A DNA stretch of 64,000 nt, from the NCBI RefSeq assembly GCF_010501095.1, contig NZ_QVMP01000001.1, positions 124,001 to 188,000 of the forward strand. The letters run 5' to 3'. The translations under genes and the position numbers were made by a program. The DNA comes from Dysgonomonas sp. 520 (GTDB lineage Bacteria; Bacteroidota; Bacteroidia; Bacteroidales; Dysgonomonadaceae). Shown here piece after piece: positions 26,602 through 36,354 of the stretch (its first letter is position 1; every line of letters starts with the position of its first letter). The notes beneath the pieces were generated by a model. That model was not told the DNA's origin and did no database searches. It saw nothing but the letters and a program-made list of their open reading frames with translations.

Positions 26602-26639
26602 AACAGAGGATGCCCGGAATTTACCAAGCATCCTCTGTT
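26602..26639 (-). terminator. Terminator of the 53-residue gene
   Basis: 12-bp stem AACAGAGGATGC/GCATCCTCTGTT. The T tract (TTTTTTGTGCC) is on the minus strand, so it terminates the small minus-strand gene rather than surface gene 2, though it could act both ways. Confidence 0.7.
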
Positions 26640-26656
26640 CGTATAATCTTTATCAA

Positions 26657-26818
26657 CTAATTCATGCACATCTTACTTAATGCCTCGGGGACATTTCTCT
26701 CTACATGGAGAGTGCGGGCATAGAGTTTCAAAAATTCAATGGACTGGGATGACGGTCCATCTTGGTTCGATTCTTTTTTGTGAGATGTTTTGTTCTTTGG
26801 TGTAAATTTTTTAATCAT
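26657..26818 (-). CDS. Small conserved-looking 53-residue protein
   Basis: An ATG-initiated frame of 53 residues: a basic start (MIKKFTPKNKTSHKKE), then SIEFLKLYARTLHVERNVPE, ending KMCMN. The FLKLYAR pattern with an Asn C terminus recalls short Bacteroidales proteins seen upstream or downstream of housekeeping genes (recollection, not searched). It is closed by a minus-strand terminator 18 nt after the stop and lies 86 nt downstream of nspC, so it may be the last cistron of that run. Cytoplasmic; function unknown. Confidence 0.6.
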   Translation of the reverse strand: MIKKFTPKNKTSHKKESNQDGPSSQSIEFLKLYARTLHVERNVPEALSKMCMN

Positions 26819-26904
26819 AGGCTTTTTTAATTTTTGATTTCCTTACATATAGAAGAACGAGGTAGAAATCAAAATATTACGTACATGCCTATTATTTAAC
26901 AATT

Positions 26905-28047
26905 TTAACTCATTCTGTTTTTATAATCAGAATAATCGAACTCCCTATATACCTCCAATTTATTGTCTTTCGTCCATAATGCAATATCGGGATGTGAAAT
27001 ACCATTAAACATTGTGGTTTTTACGGTTGTATAGTGAATCATATCTTCAAACACAATTTTATCCCCAATGGCAAGCGGTTCGTCGAACGACCATTCGCCA
27101 ATAAAATCGCCACTCAGACAACTGTTGCCGCCCATCCTGTAAGTCGGTTTCCCTTCCACCGGATCGTGGTATGCCCCCCTGATTCGGGGTTTGTAGGGCA
27201 TTTCGAGGCAATCGGGCATGTGACAGGCAAAGGAAACATCCAGAATAGCCGTCTTTATTCCCCTGTTTTCAACAACATCAACAACTGTTGATACAAGAAC
27301 TCCCGTTTCCCAGACGAAAGCACTGCCCGGTTCCATAATTATATCGAGATGAGGATATTTTGCCTTAAAACTCTTTAGCAGCAAGACCAGATGATCTACA
27401 TTGTACCCCTTGCGGGTAATCAGGTGACCACCTCCCATATTCAGCCATTTCACCTGCGACAGCAAATGCCCGAATTTCTTTTCCACCACCAGCAAAGTCT
27501 TCTCCAGATCGAACGACGACGATTCGCAAAGCGTATGAAAATGCAACCCCTCGATTCCTTTCGGCAATGTATCACCCAATTGGTCGGCAATAACCCCAAG
27601 CCGGGAGCCGGGGGTAGCCGGATTGTAAAGGTCTGTTTCCACGACAGAAAACTCAGGATTGACACGCAGTCCGCATGAAATCTTGTTCCCGTCTTTTTCA
27701 ACCATCGGATAGAACCGTTGAAACTGAGACAAAGAGTTGAACGTGATATGGCTACTGTACTTCATAAATATCGGGAAATTTTCGTCCGTATATGCCGGAG
27801 AAAACGTATGGGCAGGACTTCCCATTTCCTCAAAAGCCAACTGCGCTTCGTATATAGAACTGGCAGTAGAATGGGGTATGTATTCCCTTATGATAGGGAA
27901 CGATTTCCACATGGCAAATGCCTTGAAGGCAAGTATGATATTCACTCCGGCTTTTTCCTTCACCGATTGTATAAGCGAAAGGTTTTTCCTGAGCAGTTCT
28001 TCTTCCATCACATAGCAAGGCGACGGTATTTTATGTATCTCTATCAT
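26905..28047 (-). CDS. nspC: Carboxynorspermidine decarboxylase
   Basis: 380 residues from the start at 28047 (MIEIHKIPSPCYV). An upstream in-frame ATG would lie inside mutL and add unrelated sequence, so it is rejected. PLP-dependent alanine-racemase-fold decarboxylase: the PLP Lys is in ILAFKAFAMW, with NMGGGHL and EPGSAFVWETG supplying phosphate and substrate contacts and GNSCLSGDFIGEW supplying the catalytic Cys region. It makes norspermidine or spermidine from the carboxy form in the alternative polyamine route. The start is 7 nt after the mutL stop, so it is co-transcribed. Confidence 0.93.
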   Translation of the reverse strand: MIEIHKIPSPCYVMEEELLRKNLSLIQSVKEKAGVNIILAFKAFAMWKSFPIIREYIPHSTASSIYEAQLAFEEMGSPAHTFSPAYTDENFPIFMKYSSHITFNSLSQFQRFYPMVEKDGNKISCGLRVNPEFSVVETDLYNPATPGSRLGVIADQLGDTLPKGIEGLHFHTLCESSSFDLEKTLLVVEKKFGHLLSQVKWLNMGGGHLITRKGYNVDHLVLLLKSFKAKYPHLDIIMEPGSAFVWETGVLVSTVVDVVENRGIKTAILDVSFACHMPDCLEMPYKPRIRGAYHDPVEGKPTYRMGGNSCLSGDFIGEWSFDEPLAIGDKIVFEDMIHYTTVKTTMFNGISHPDIALWTKDNKLEVYREFDYSDYKNRMS

Positions 28048-28054
28048 AAACTGT

Positions 28055-29908
28055 TTACTTAAAAAGCTTGTCAATATAATCGTCGGCAAGGGTAGATATG
28101 ATTGTCTTGCCGTCGGGTGTATGGTTGTGGGTTGATGATGCAAACAAGCGGTTGACAATGTCGGTCATCTCTTCCTGCGACATTTTTTTGCCGTAGGGTA
28201 TTGATGTTGCGTAAGCCATCGACAAAGCGAGCGATTCCTGAACGTCGTCTTTCACATCACTACCTGTTTCGATGCTTTTTTGCACCATTTTGTGTAAAAG
28301 TTCTATCGGATCGGTTTTTTCCAGTTCCGACGGAATCCCGTTGATAGAGTAAGAATTATTACCCAAATGGCTCAATTCGAACCCAATGGCTTCAAAGTCG
28401 TCCATCAGGTAGGGAATCATCGCTGCTTCCGAAGCGGAAAAGTCTACAATTTCGGGGAACAGTACACGTTGCGATACCCCCCTGTTTTGACGGATATTAT
28501 TCAGAAAAAGATCGAAAAGAATACGCACATGTGCCCTGTGCTGGTCTATGATCATCAATCCCGATTTGATAGACGTCAGAATGTATTTGTTTTTGTACTG
28601 ATAATGAACTGCCAGGCTTTCTTGCGATTGGATTTCCGTGTCGTTTTCCTTTCCTTGCGTGAATATATCCACCGGTTTATCAACGGTAAGATTATCCGCA
28701 TTACCCTCTTTTTCAAAACCTTTATACAAATCCTCCCAATTTGTTTCGGGACGTTTATAACCACCCGCACTACCACCGCTTCCTCCCGAACCGGAGCTGG
28801 TCTTGAACGGGTTGTATGTCGGGTCAAAGTTCACCTTTGGCTGAGGTGCATGCTTCGACGGATCGTGTATAGGTATATCAATGGCGTCGTGCGTATTGAA
28901 ATCTATGGTAGGCACTTCGTTCGATTTGCCCAATGCGCTTTTTACGGTAGCCGCCAAAATTTGCCATATAGGCTGTTCGTTTTCGAACTTTATCTCTGTC
29001 TTGGTAGGATGGATATTTACGTCAATGGTTTCGGGAGCAACCTCAAAATAGATGAAATAATTGGGATTTTCGCCCACAGGAATCAGGTGTTCGTAGGCAG
29101 ACATCACAGCCTTGGCAAAATAAGGATGCCGCATATACCTCCCGTTGACGAAGAAAAACTGTTGTGCCCTCGTTTTGCGAGCCGATTCGGGTTTCCCTAT
29201 AAATCCATATATTTTTGCGAGGGAAGTTTCTATTTCTATGGGAATCAACTGCTGATTGAAATTCCGTCCGGCAACATTCACTATGCGCTGTTTCAGGTTT
29301 CCCGAAGGAAGTTTTAAGGCTTCAATGCCATTATCAATAAAAGTGAATGCTATTTCATGATTTGCAAGCGCAACCCGCTCCAATTCAGTAAGTATATGTC
29401 GTTTTTCTGTTTCATTTGCTTTCAGAAACTTGCGGCGTGCCGGCACATTGAAGAATAAATTTTTAACAGAAAAATTGGAGCCGACAGGTGCTGCAACAGG
29501 TTCCTGTTTTTCTACATTCGATCCTTCAATCAGTATATGCGTGCCCACTTCGTCCTCTTGTCTTCTCGTTTTCAGTTCGATATGAGCAACGGCAGCAATA
29601 GAAGCCAACGCTTCGCCCCTGAATCCCATTGTGCATAGGGCAAACAAATCGTCTGCCTTACTGATTTTTGAAGTGGCATGACGCTCAAAAGCTATACGTG
29701 CATCGGTGGCAGACATGCCCTTGCCATCGTCAATCACCTGTATCAGTGTTCGCCCGGCGTCTTGTATTATCAGTTGAATATGTGTTGCTCCGGCATCCAA
29801 CGAGTTTTCCACCAATTCTTTAACCACGGATGCAGGTCGCTGCACAACCTCACCTGCGGCAATCTGATTGGCTATTGAATCCGGCAACAGATGGATAATA
29901 TCACTCAT
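28055..29908 (-). CDS. mutL: DNA mismatch repair protein MutL
   Basis: 617 residues. GHKL ATPase domain with LVENSLDAG, DDGKGM and GFRGEALASIA; transducer domain; a Gly/Ser-rich linker (about 370-390); and a C-terminal dimerisation domain. The position of the endonuclease motif DQHAxxExxxxE reads DQHRAHVRILFD (about residue 450), with Ala, Glu and Glu replaced, so metal-dependent nicking is doubtful. First gene upstream of nspC and second after the OstA-like gene. Confidence 0.96.
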   Translation of the reverse strand: MSDIIHLLPDSIANQIAAGEVVQRPASVVKELVENSLDAGATHIQLIIQDAGRTLIQVIDDGKGMSATDARIAFERHATSKISKADDLFALCTMGFRGEALASIAAVAHIELKTRRQEDEVGTHILIEGSNVEKQEPVAAPVGSNFSVKNLFFNVPARRKFLKANETEKRHILTELERVALANHEIAFTFIDNGIEALKLPSGNLKQRIVNVAGRNFNQQLIPIEIETSLAKIYGFIGKPESARKTRAQQFFFVNGRYMRHPYFAKAVMSAYEHLIPVGENPNYFIYFEVAPETIDVNIHPTKTEIKFENEQPIWQILAATVKSALGKSNEVPTIDFNTHDAIDIPIHDPSKHAPQPKVNFDPTYNPFKTSSGSGGSGGSAGGYKRPETNWEDLYKGFEKEGNADNLTVDKPVDIFTQGKENDTEIQSQESLAVHYQYKNKYILTSIKSGLMIIDQHRAHVRILFDLFLNNIRQNRGVSQRVLFPEIVDFSASEAAMIPYLMDDFEAIGFELSHLGNNSYSINGIPSELEKTDPIELLHKMVQKSIETGSDVKDDVQESLALSMAYATSIPYGKKMSQEEMTDIVNRLFASSTHNHTPDGKTIISTLADDYIDKLFK

Positions 29909-29931
29909 TGATTCCTTTCCTTTCTTTATAT

Positions 29932-31620
29932 CTATTGTTGTTCGGTACGCCTCCTCCGTTTCTTCATGTCTCCGCCATCGTCCTTGCGCTTCGTTCGCCT
30001 GAGAATATCATCCTTGTCAAGCGGGCGTATGTAGTCGTACCATCTGAAATCGGGAAATTTCATTTGATCGGCTAATAAATCGGGTATGGGAGTCAGAGTT
30101 CCGGTCGATTGAGGCCAGAGTTTTATCAGGTCAATTTTCTTTTCTTTCAGAGATATGCTCAAATAAGCACTTTGAGTCTGGTTCATACCTATCATGGAGC
30201 CATCTTTTTCGATAGGATAAAAAATTGACTCTGCATTGCCTTCTACTAATACATTTCGCATTTCCTTTCCTTCAAAAAAGACTTTCATATCTCTCCCTTT
30301 CAACTGGTTGTAGTGAATTGAGTCTATATCTTCGATGGCAAAACAGTATTTTTTTATATGAGCCATATCTATGGCACTGTCGTTCATATATATTTCGATC
30401 GTATCGCCCAACATCTGATAGTTTTCGTTCCAGAGAACAGGGTCTTTATAGAGATACAATATAGAATCCTGAGTTTTAAACATCAGCGAATCGCACACGC
30501 CTTGCACATCAGACCGAAAAAAACGCACATTGTAGAAACCCATTATTTCACGCATATCCCCATTGATAGAGTCTCTGATGGTGGTCAGGCGCAGGGTATC
30601 GGCATGAAGATAGAGGCTATCGCCTTGAGAATATTCAATGGCAATGGCTGAATCCGTAGCATAGGCAAAATCTGCCAGGTCGTTATAGAACCCGTAATTG
30701 CCTTTCAATATTACCTTTTTCAAGGTGTCTTGCATATACATGTTTCCAAACACCTCGCCAAATCCCTCCTGTTTATTGTAGAAGATGGAATCGCCTGTCA
30801 GAGAGCGGTTTCCCTCTTTGTTTACGACCGTCGACCGGTCGAGCAATAAAGATTCGTCCGTAACTGTATTGTACCAACCGTTTGACGTATAAATGGTTCC
30901 GCTATCGGAAACTATTGTCGATTGGGCAATTATAGTTGCCACCTTTGTGTCGGTATTGTATTTCAGCGCATCGGAATAGAGGGTGAATTTGTCATTTACC
31001 AACTTCACGCTATCCCTGAAAGTGGCTAGTTTCAGAGCCGGTTGATACTGCCCCCAGTCGGAAGTCAATTCATTTTCGGGGTCTACAAGCATACCTCCGT
31101 TGTAGTAGTACGCAAGGTTGGCAACACGGTCATAGTTGAGACTGTCGGTGAATAAAGTCATGTCTTTATCATTTTCGAGACGGACATTTCTACGCACCTC
31201 AAGCAGTTTATTATTACCATTGTAGTGCAGGTAATCGCCATACATAAAAAGCGTATCACCCTGATTTACATTTATATTGCTAAACGCATCGAATGTATTT
31301 GTGGCTTCGTTCAGGTATGCGCTGTCGCAATGCATATAAATGCCATCGTGATACAGAATAACCGAATCGAGAAGAACAAGCGGCTCAAAGCCTTCCCTTT
31401 GCAGGATATTTTCGGCACGCTTCATGTTTATAACCTTTTTGTTGGCAGTATGTTGATGAACCGTATCCTTTTTCTGTACACTTTTGGGGAGAGATGGCGG
31501 TGCTTGCATTTTTTGCCGCATAAGGTTGCTCGCCGAAGCATACATAACAAGGAAGCACAGAAGAATCGCAACCCGATTTCTGTGCCCTTTATTGAGGAAA
31601 CTTTTTAGTTTACTAAGCAT
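29932..31620 (-). CDS. OstA/LptA-like exported protein
   Basis: 562 residues with an N-terminal membrane segment (VAILLCFLVMYASA). The body is a series of beta-strand repeats (YMHCDSAYLNEATNTFDAF, GDSIFYNKQEGFGEVFGN and similar) characteristic of OstA-like/LptA-LptD N-terminal folds that carry lipopolysaccharide across the periplasm. A low-complexity basic tail (RRTKRKDDGGDMKKRRRRT) ends the protein. It lies between mutL and the SurA-type genes, consistent with envelope biogenesis. Confidence 0.85.
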   Translation of the reverse strand: MLSKLKSFLNKGHRNRVAILLCFLVMYASASNLMRQKMQAPPSLPKSVQKKDTVHQHTANKKVINMKRAENILQREGFEPLVLLDSVILYHDGIYMHCDSAYLNEATNTFDAFSNINVNQGDTLFMYGDYLHYNGNNKLLEVRRNVRLENDKDMTLFTDSLNYDRVANLAYYYNGGMLVDPENELTSDWGQYQPALKLATFRDSVKLVNDKFTLYSDALKYNTDTKVATIIAQSTIVSDSGTIYTSNGWYNTVTDESLLLDRSTVVNKEGNRSLTGDSIFYNKQEGFGEVFGNMYMQDTLKKVILKGNYGFYNDLADFAYATDSAIAIEYSQGDSLYLHADTLRLTTIRDSINGDMREIMGFYNVRFFRSDVQGVCDSLMFKTQDSILYLYKDPVLWNENYQMLGDTIEIYMNDSAIDMAHIKKYCFAIEDIDSIHYNQLKGRDMKVFFEGKEMRNVLVEGNAESIFYPIEKDGSMIGMNQTQSAYLSISLKEKKIDLIKLWPQSTGTLTPIPDLLADQMKFPDFRWYDYIRPLDKDDILRRTKRKDDGGDMKKRRRRTEQQ

Positions 31621-31695
31621 TATTTACTAAAGTTACGATTTACAAGTTACCTTGTCTTGCCGATCTGTTACAAAATTCCTTTTGAGAACACCGGT

Positions 31696-33141
31696 CTATT
31701 TTATCCAACCTTGATATTGGAAATCGCAGTTTTTCCAGTTATCGTTTATTCTTACGTAGGTGTTTTTGATTTTATCTTGCACCCATTTTTTTAGTATTTC
31801 TTCTTTTTTCTCTGCCTCAACGTACGATTTCAGAATCTGATAATCGTCCATCACATTGGCTTTATGTCTTTCTACTCGTTGTTTCAGTTTTACAATGGCA
31901 ACAACCTGACGTCCTTTTTCATTTATCATAACAAAAGGTTTGGATATTTCACCAATTTGCATTTTGTCGATAACCTGAGCTGCTTCGGCAGGCAATTCTT
32001 CCATCGTAAACTTGGCTGTGCCATAGTTGCTGCTGTATGGATTCTTATTGTTTACCATCAAGCCTTTGTTGTTGCGGGTATCTTTATCGGCCGATATGTA
32101 TTGAGCCGCTTCGTCGAATGTCAGTTTAGCTGTCGACGCTTCCGGCAAAAGATCTACATCCTGTGCAAATGAAGAAAAAGCGTCTTTAATAGTATATGTA
32201 TTGTTTCTCAACTTGTTGGCTATCGTGTCGAGTTCCGATACGGTTTTGTCTATCTCAGACTGTGGAACCTTGGGTTTCAGCAGTATGTGACGCGCATTTA
32301 TCCTGTCGCCTCTGCGTTCTATCAATTGTATAATATGGAAACCAAATTCGGTTTCTACAATGTTCGATACTTTATTGGGGTCTGTAAGAGCAAACGCTGC
32401 ACTTGCAAACTCCGGAGCCAATGTGGCTCGTCCCATGAAACCTAGCTCACCGCCTTTTTTTGCCGATTCCGTGTCTTGCGAATAAAGAAGTGCCAACGAT
32501 GAAAAAGGAGATTCTCCTTTATTGATTCTTTCGGTGAAACTTCTCAGTTCGTTCTTAACGGCATCAATTTCGGATATTGGTATTTTAGGCTCAAATGTTA
32601 TGACTTGCGCTTCCACTGTTGTGGGAATAAAAGGCAAACTGTCTTGCGAAAGCTGCGTGTAATATTTACGAACCTCTGACGGTGTAAGTTTTATCGTTCC
32701 CACAATCTTCTCTTTCACATTGTCGGTGATGGCGTTATCTCTCAATTGCTCGCGCCAATCGTCACGCAACTGCGAAACCGTTTTTCCGCTATATTCTTCC
32801 AGTTTTTCTTTCGATCCGTATCTGGATATGGCATTGTTGACATAATTATCGACCTGACGGTTGACATTTGTCATAGGCACATCAATACTGTCGATCTTAG
32901 CCTGATGCAAAAATAATTTCTGAACGGCAATCTGCTCCGGGATGAGGCAATCGGGATCTCCGTCAAACTTTTCGCCACTCATTATCATTTGCATTTTAAC
33001 TCCTTCAACCTCAGATTTCAGGATAGCTTCGTCTCCCACTACCCAGATCACCTGATCTGCTATATTGTCTTGAGATTTCAGGGCGATACTGCTTACTAAA
33101 AGCAAAAAGAGTAGAGCTACTTTGTATAGATGCTTTGTCAT
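31696..33141 (-). CDS. SurA-type periplasmic chaperone/peptidyl-prolyl isomerase
   Basis: 481 residues: signal peptide (VALLFLLLVSSIALKS), a SurA N-terminal chaperone domain (about 25-170), and parvulin domains. The first (about 175-275) holds GGELGFMGRATLAPEFASAA and VETEFGFHIIQLIER; the second starts ARHILLKPKVPQSE. Likely escorts outer-membrane proteins through the periplasm. One of three neighbouring paralogous folding factors (31.7-36.1 kb). Confidence 0.9.
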   Translation of the reverse strand: MTKHLYKVALLFLLLVSSIALKSQDNIADQVIWVVGDEAILKSEVEGVKMQMIMSGEKFDGDPDCLIPEQIAVQKLFLHQAKIDSIDVPMTNVNRQVDNYVNNAISRYGSKEKLEEYSGKTVSQLRDDWREQLRDNAITDNVKEKIVGTIKLTPSEVRKYYTQLSQDSLPFIPTTVEAQVITFEPKIPISEIDAVKNELRSFTERINKGESPFSSLALLYSQDTESAKKGGELGFMGRATLAPEFASAAFALTDPNKVSNIVETEFGFHIIQLIERRGDRINARHILLKPKVPQSEIDKTVSELDTIANKLRNNTYTIKDAFSSFAQDVDLLPEASTAKLTFDEAAQYISADKDTRNNKGLMVNNKNPYSSNYGTAKFTMEELPAEAAQVIDKMQIGEISKPFVMINEKGRQVVAIVKLKQRVERHKANVMDDYQILKSYVEAEKKEEILKKWVQDKIKNTYVRINDNWKNCDFQYQGWIK

Positions 33142-33253
33142 TTATATCTTAATTTATCAATTTTTATTTTTTCGAGCCGTAAATATATACAATATTGAAA
33201 TAGGTTTATTTAGACTGATTGTTTAACACAACATTCTTTAACCATATTTTTTA

Positions 33254-34153
33254 TTACTTATTACTTTCCGTGTCTTTTTTATAATAATAGGTAATCTTTT
33301 CTTCTTTTATAGCCTGATTGTACAGGTCTTCTTCAAATTCTTTCAAAAAATTTGCTTTCTGCTGATTTATCAATACCTCCATCACCTGAGGTTTTACATA
33401 TTCGAACGGAGCCGTTGTACCTGTCAACGCATACTCCTTTATATACAATAGGTAGACGTTGGTAGAATCATCCACCTCAAGGCTTTTGTTCTTTTTAAGG
33501 AATTCTTCCGAGTTGGTAACGGTATAGGGTATCTTCGTCATCATTTCATCCATACTCATCCATCTGTCGTAGAAGAAATCGTACGTAACAGCATGTTTCA
33601 AATGGTTTTTCTCGATACCTTCTATCGCTGTTTTTGAGTTCGACTTATACCACCGCCGAAAATCGTCGATCATGTCGGACGAAGACGGTATTTTAAGGAA
33701 CAAGCCTTTTATAAGATTCGATTGCAGTTTGAACCGGTCGAGATTTTCTTCGTAATATTTCTTCAATACATTATCCGACAGTTGGTTCGAAAACCGTTCT
33801 TTCAACAATTGCTCCTGATAGGTGAATACTGTGAGCGATTGCCTGTAATTGTTTACCAGCTCGTCGATCCGTTCTTTATCTGCCACATTTTTCTGGGCTT
33901 TTTCATACATCAGTTCATCGTTGATCCACAGCCTGATGTAAGACTCCGCAGCCTTGATACTGTCTTCGGCGTCTATGCCCGAAGGAATTATTTCCTTCAG
34001 ATCACTTAAGTAAAGGGTTCGTCCGTTTACCGTAACCAATGCTTCTTCTTCATTGACTTCGGCATTGCCGTTTCCGAATGAGCATGACAACACTCCAGCA
34101 ACCGCAACAAGTGCGATTGCGAAGAATGCTGTAGACAAACACTTTATTTTCAT
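33254..34153 (-). CDS. SurA_N-like lipoprotein chaperone
   Basis: 299 residues with a lipobox (ALVAVAGVLSCSFG). SurA N-terminal features: VTVNGRTLYLSDLKEIIP, then a helix-rich region with WINDELMYEKAQ and LKKYYEENLDRFKL. No complete parvulin catalytic motif is visible, so it is probably a chaperone rather than an isomerase. It is 9 nt downstream of the 660-residue isomerase gene, so the two are co-transcribed. Confidence 0.8.
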   Translation of the reverse strand: MKIKCLSTAFFAIALVAVAGVLSCSFGNGNAEVNEEEALVTVNGRTLYLSDLKEIIPSGIDAEDSIKAAESYIRLWINDELMYEKAQKNVADKERIDELVNNYRQSLTVFTYQEQLLKERFSNQLSDNVLKKYYEENLDRFKLQSNLIKGLFLKIPSSSDMIDDFRRWYKSNSKTAIEGIEKNHLKHAVTYDFFYDRWMSMDEMMTKIPYTVTNSEEFLKKNKSLEVDDSTNVYLLYIKEYALTGTTAPFEYVKPQVMEVLINQQKANFLKEFEEDLYNQAIKEEKITYYYKKDTESNK

Positions 34154-34162
34154 GCTTATTTT

Positions 34163-36145
34163 TTATTTAATGGTGCTTAAAACCGATTTGTCAATATCGA
34201 CAGGATATTTCTCTCTCAAGGATTGAAGCCACTTTTTCTCCAGCATATCTTGATAATCGGAAACAACCAGACCTTTCACATCTGTGTATTCTTCCGGTGC
34301 TTTAATCGTTTTGCCTTGTACGTAGAAAAGAGGGAACTTTTCGTTTGGAGTTGGCTTTTCACCCGCTTTCTTGTTGAATATCTCGTAATCGACAAACGTA
34401 TTTTCGCCTTTAGCCCATATACCACGTTCGAGGCGGATTGGCTGAATGGAATCGTTTGCAAATGTTTCTTTCAGAATAGATCCTATGTTGCTATGTGTCA
34501 CCTTATTCTTTTTCAAGGCATCTTTCACTCTTTTCAGGGTAGCATCGTCTTTGTAGTGGATAACTGCCCCTTTAAACTTGGGCGCACCCCATTGATATTT
34601 CGATTTGTTAGCAGAAAAATAATTCTCCAATCCGGTTGTATCGTTTGCCGCTTTTTCCCAAACTTCTTTGTTCATCACATCAAACAAAAGGATGCCATCG
34701 TAGTATTCTTGTGCAAGATTCTTTATTTCGGGATTATTTTTCACCAATTCATTTTTTTGCTCTTCCTGCAAAAGCGAATACACAAAACCGTTGTACAGAT
34801 TTGAAAGTCCATCCGTTGACATTTTCGACGCTGCTGCTTGCGAATTTTTTTCGATGTATTTACCAAATTCTTCAACCGAATGAGACACATTATTTACAGC
34901 CACTATTTCACCTGTTTTGGTACTAAGATCGGCAATAAACAAAGAGTCGGTAGGAAATACGGTATCAGCCAGCGTTGATAGTTGAGACAACATGCCTGCG
35001 TTAGATTTCGTTAGGATTTGTTTTTCCAGTTTTTCTTTTTTCAACCTGTTTAAATCTAGCTGGCGGTCAGACCTTAGAATTTGCCCCATGATGTTGCTTT
35101 TTGCTTCGTTCCAAGGCATACGGTCTTTCTTGTCGAGGAGTTTTATTATATGAAAACCGAAATCGGTTCTGATTGGCTTTGTTATGTCTCCAACTTTGGT
35201 CAAAGCAACGCAGGCGTCTTTAAACTCGGAAGGAAGCCTTACTTCGATGGTCATCCAACCCATTTCCCCACCTTTTTCGGCACTTTGCCTGTCTACGGAG
35301 TATTCTTTACAAAGCGTTTCATAGTCTTCACCTTTCAGTATCCTGTTGTAAACAGAATTGGCAAGAGTAGACAAACTATCCATCTCTTCTTTAGCCGGTT
35401 CTGCTGAACTGAATCCGAACATAATGTGGGCTATTTTCATCTGACCGGGATCGAGACGCCTGTTATAAACTTTTATTAAATGGTATCCGAAAGCTGTTCT
35501 GACAGGCATGCTTATTTCGCCCGATTTCAGATTGTACATTGCATCTTCAAATTCTTTAACAAACATCATCGTTGTTGCCCATCCCATATATCCCGGACGG
35601 TCACCTTTCAGACTGTATGTGTCGGCCGACACTTCTTTTGCAACCGCTTCAAATGCTTCCGCTTTTTTACCGATAAGTCTCGCTCTCACCGCCATAGCCT
35701 CATTGTATGCTTCCAGAGTATCGGCAGGAAATAGTTGTTGCTTTGAAAATTTGATAAGAATATGACCTACTTCTATATTTTCTTTATATCTATCGTACAG
35801 GCTTTTACCAAAGGATTCTTCCGTAACCGTATCTTTCAGGTATGGTAAAATCAGCTGATCACGATACGAGTTATATTCACGAAGAAACTGGCGAGAGGTA
35901 TCTATACCCATTGTTTTAGCTTCCTCTGTTTTCAATTTAAAATCGACGAATAAATCGACATATTCATTTAATGATTTCCTTTCAATTGCATTTTCAGAGT
36001 TATTTTTATTGTACACATATTCAAATTCCGACTTAGTAACAGGAGTTCCGTTAATTTTCATCAGAATGGCGTCGTTTTTTGATTGTGCTAAAATAGAAAC
36101 TGTAGTTAGAATGAAAATAATAAAGGTCAGATGCTTCTTATTCAT
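34163..36145 (-). CDS. Two-domain parvulin peptidyl-prolyl isomerase
   Basis: 660 residues: signal peptide (IFILTTVSILAQ), a SurA-like start (MKINGTPVTKSEFEYVYNKN), two PpiC/rotamase domains (EVGHILIKFSKQ to TAFGYHLIKVYNRR; KIAHIMFGFSS to TDFGFHIIKLLDKK), and a long C-terminal helical region. Periplasmic folding factor for outer-membrane proteins. Head of the minus-strand run that continues to the OstA-like, mutL and nspC genes. Confidence 0.9.
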   Translation of the reverse strand: MNKKHLTFIIFILTTVSILAQSKNDAILMKINGTPVTKSEFEYVYNKNNSENAIERKSLNEYVDLFVDFKLKTEEAKTMGIDTSRQFLREYNSYRDQLILPYLKDTVTEESFGKSLYDRYKENIEVGHILIKFSKQQLFPADTLEAYNEAMAVRARLIGKKAEAFEAVAKEVSADTYSLKGDRPGYMGWATTMMFVKEFEDAMYNLKSGEISMPVRTAFGYHLIKVYNRRLDPGQMKIAHIMFGFSSAEPAKEEMDSLSTLANSVYNRILKGEDYETLCKEYSVDRQSAEKGGEMGWMTIEVRLPSEFKDACVALTKVGDITKPIRTDFGFHIIKLLDKKDRMPWNEAKSNIMGQILRSDRQLDLNRLKKEKLEKQILTKSNAGMLSQLSTLADTVFPTDSLFIADLSTKTGEIVAVNNVSHSVEEFGKYIEKNSQAAASKMSTDGLSNLYNGFVYSLLQEEQKNELVKNNPEIKNLAQEYYDGILLFDVMNKEVWEKAANDTTGLENYFSANKSKYQWGAPKFKGAVIHYKDDATLKRVKDALKKNKVTHSNIGSILKETFANDSIQPIRLERGIWAKGENTFVDYEIFNKKAGEKPTPNEKFPLFYVQGKTIKAPEEYTDVKGLVVSDYQDMLEKKWLQSLREKYPVDIDKSVLSTIK

Positions 36146-36176
36146 AATGTTTTAAATTTAACGTTTCAATTGTGTG

Positions 36177-36184
36177 CAAAGATA
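36177..36184 (-). promoter_or_regulatory. -7 element of the isomerase run
   Basis: Minus-strand TATCTTTG 31 nt before the ATG at 36145. Confidence 0.55.
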
Positions 36185-36354
36185 TTAAGTTTTCGGTAAA
36201 ATAGTTATTCTGCCCCCATTTAAAAAGATAAAACATCTTAAACAATTGTGGATTTTGCTTTTGGCGATGCAGAGGTCAATAAAAAACAGAAAGAGTCTAC
36301 CTTCATCTTATTCTTAGTTTATGTCAGTCTGCATTTGCATTTACTATAACAAAA

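Noticed and set aside
28048-28158. Longer N terminus for nspC
   Set aside because: The extension lies within the 3' end of mutL on the same strand and has no resemblance to the family; MIEIHKIPSPCYV is the standard start.
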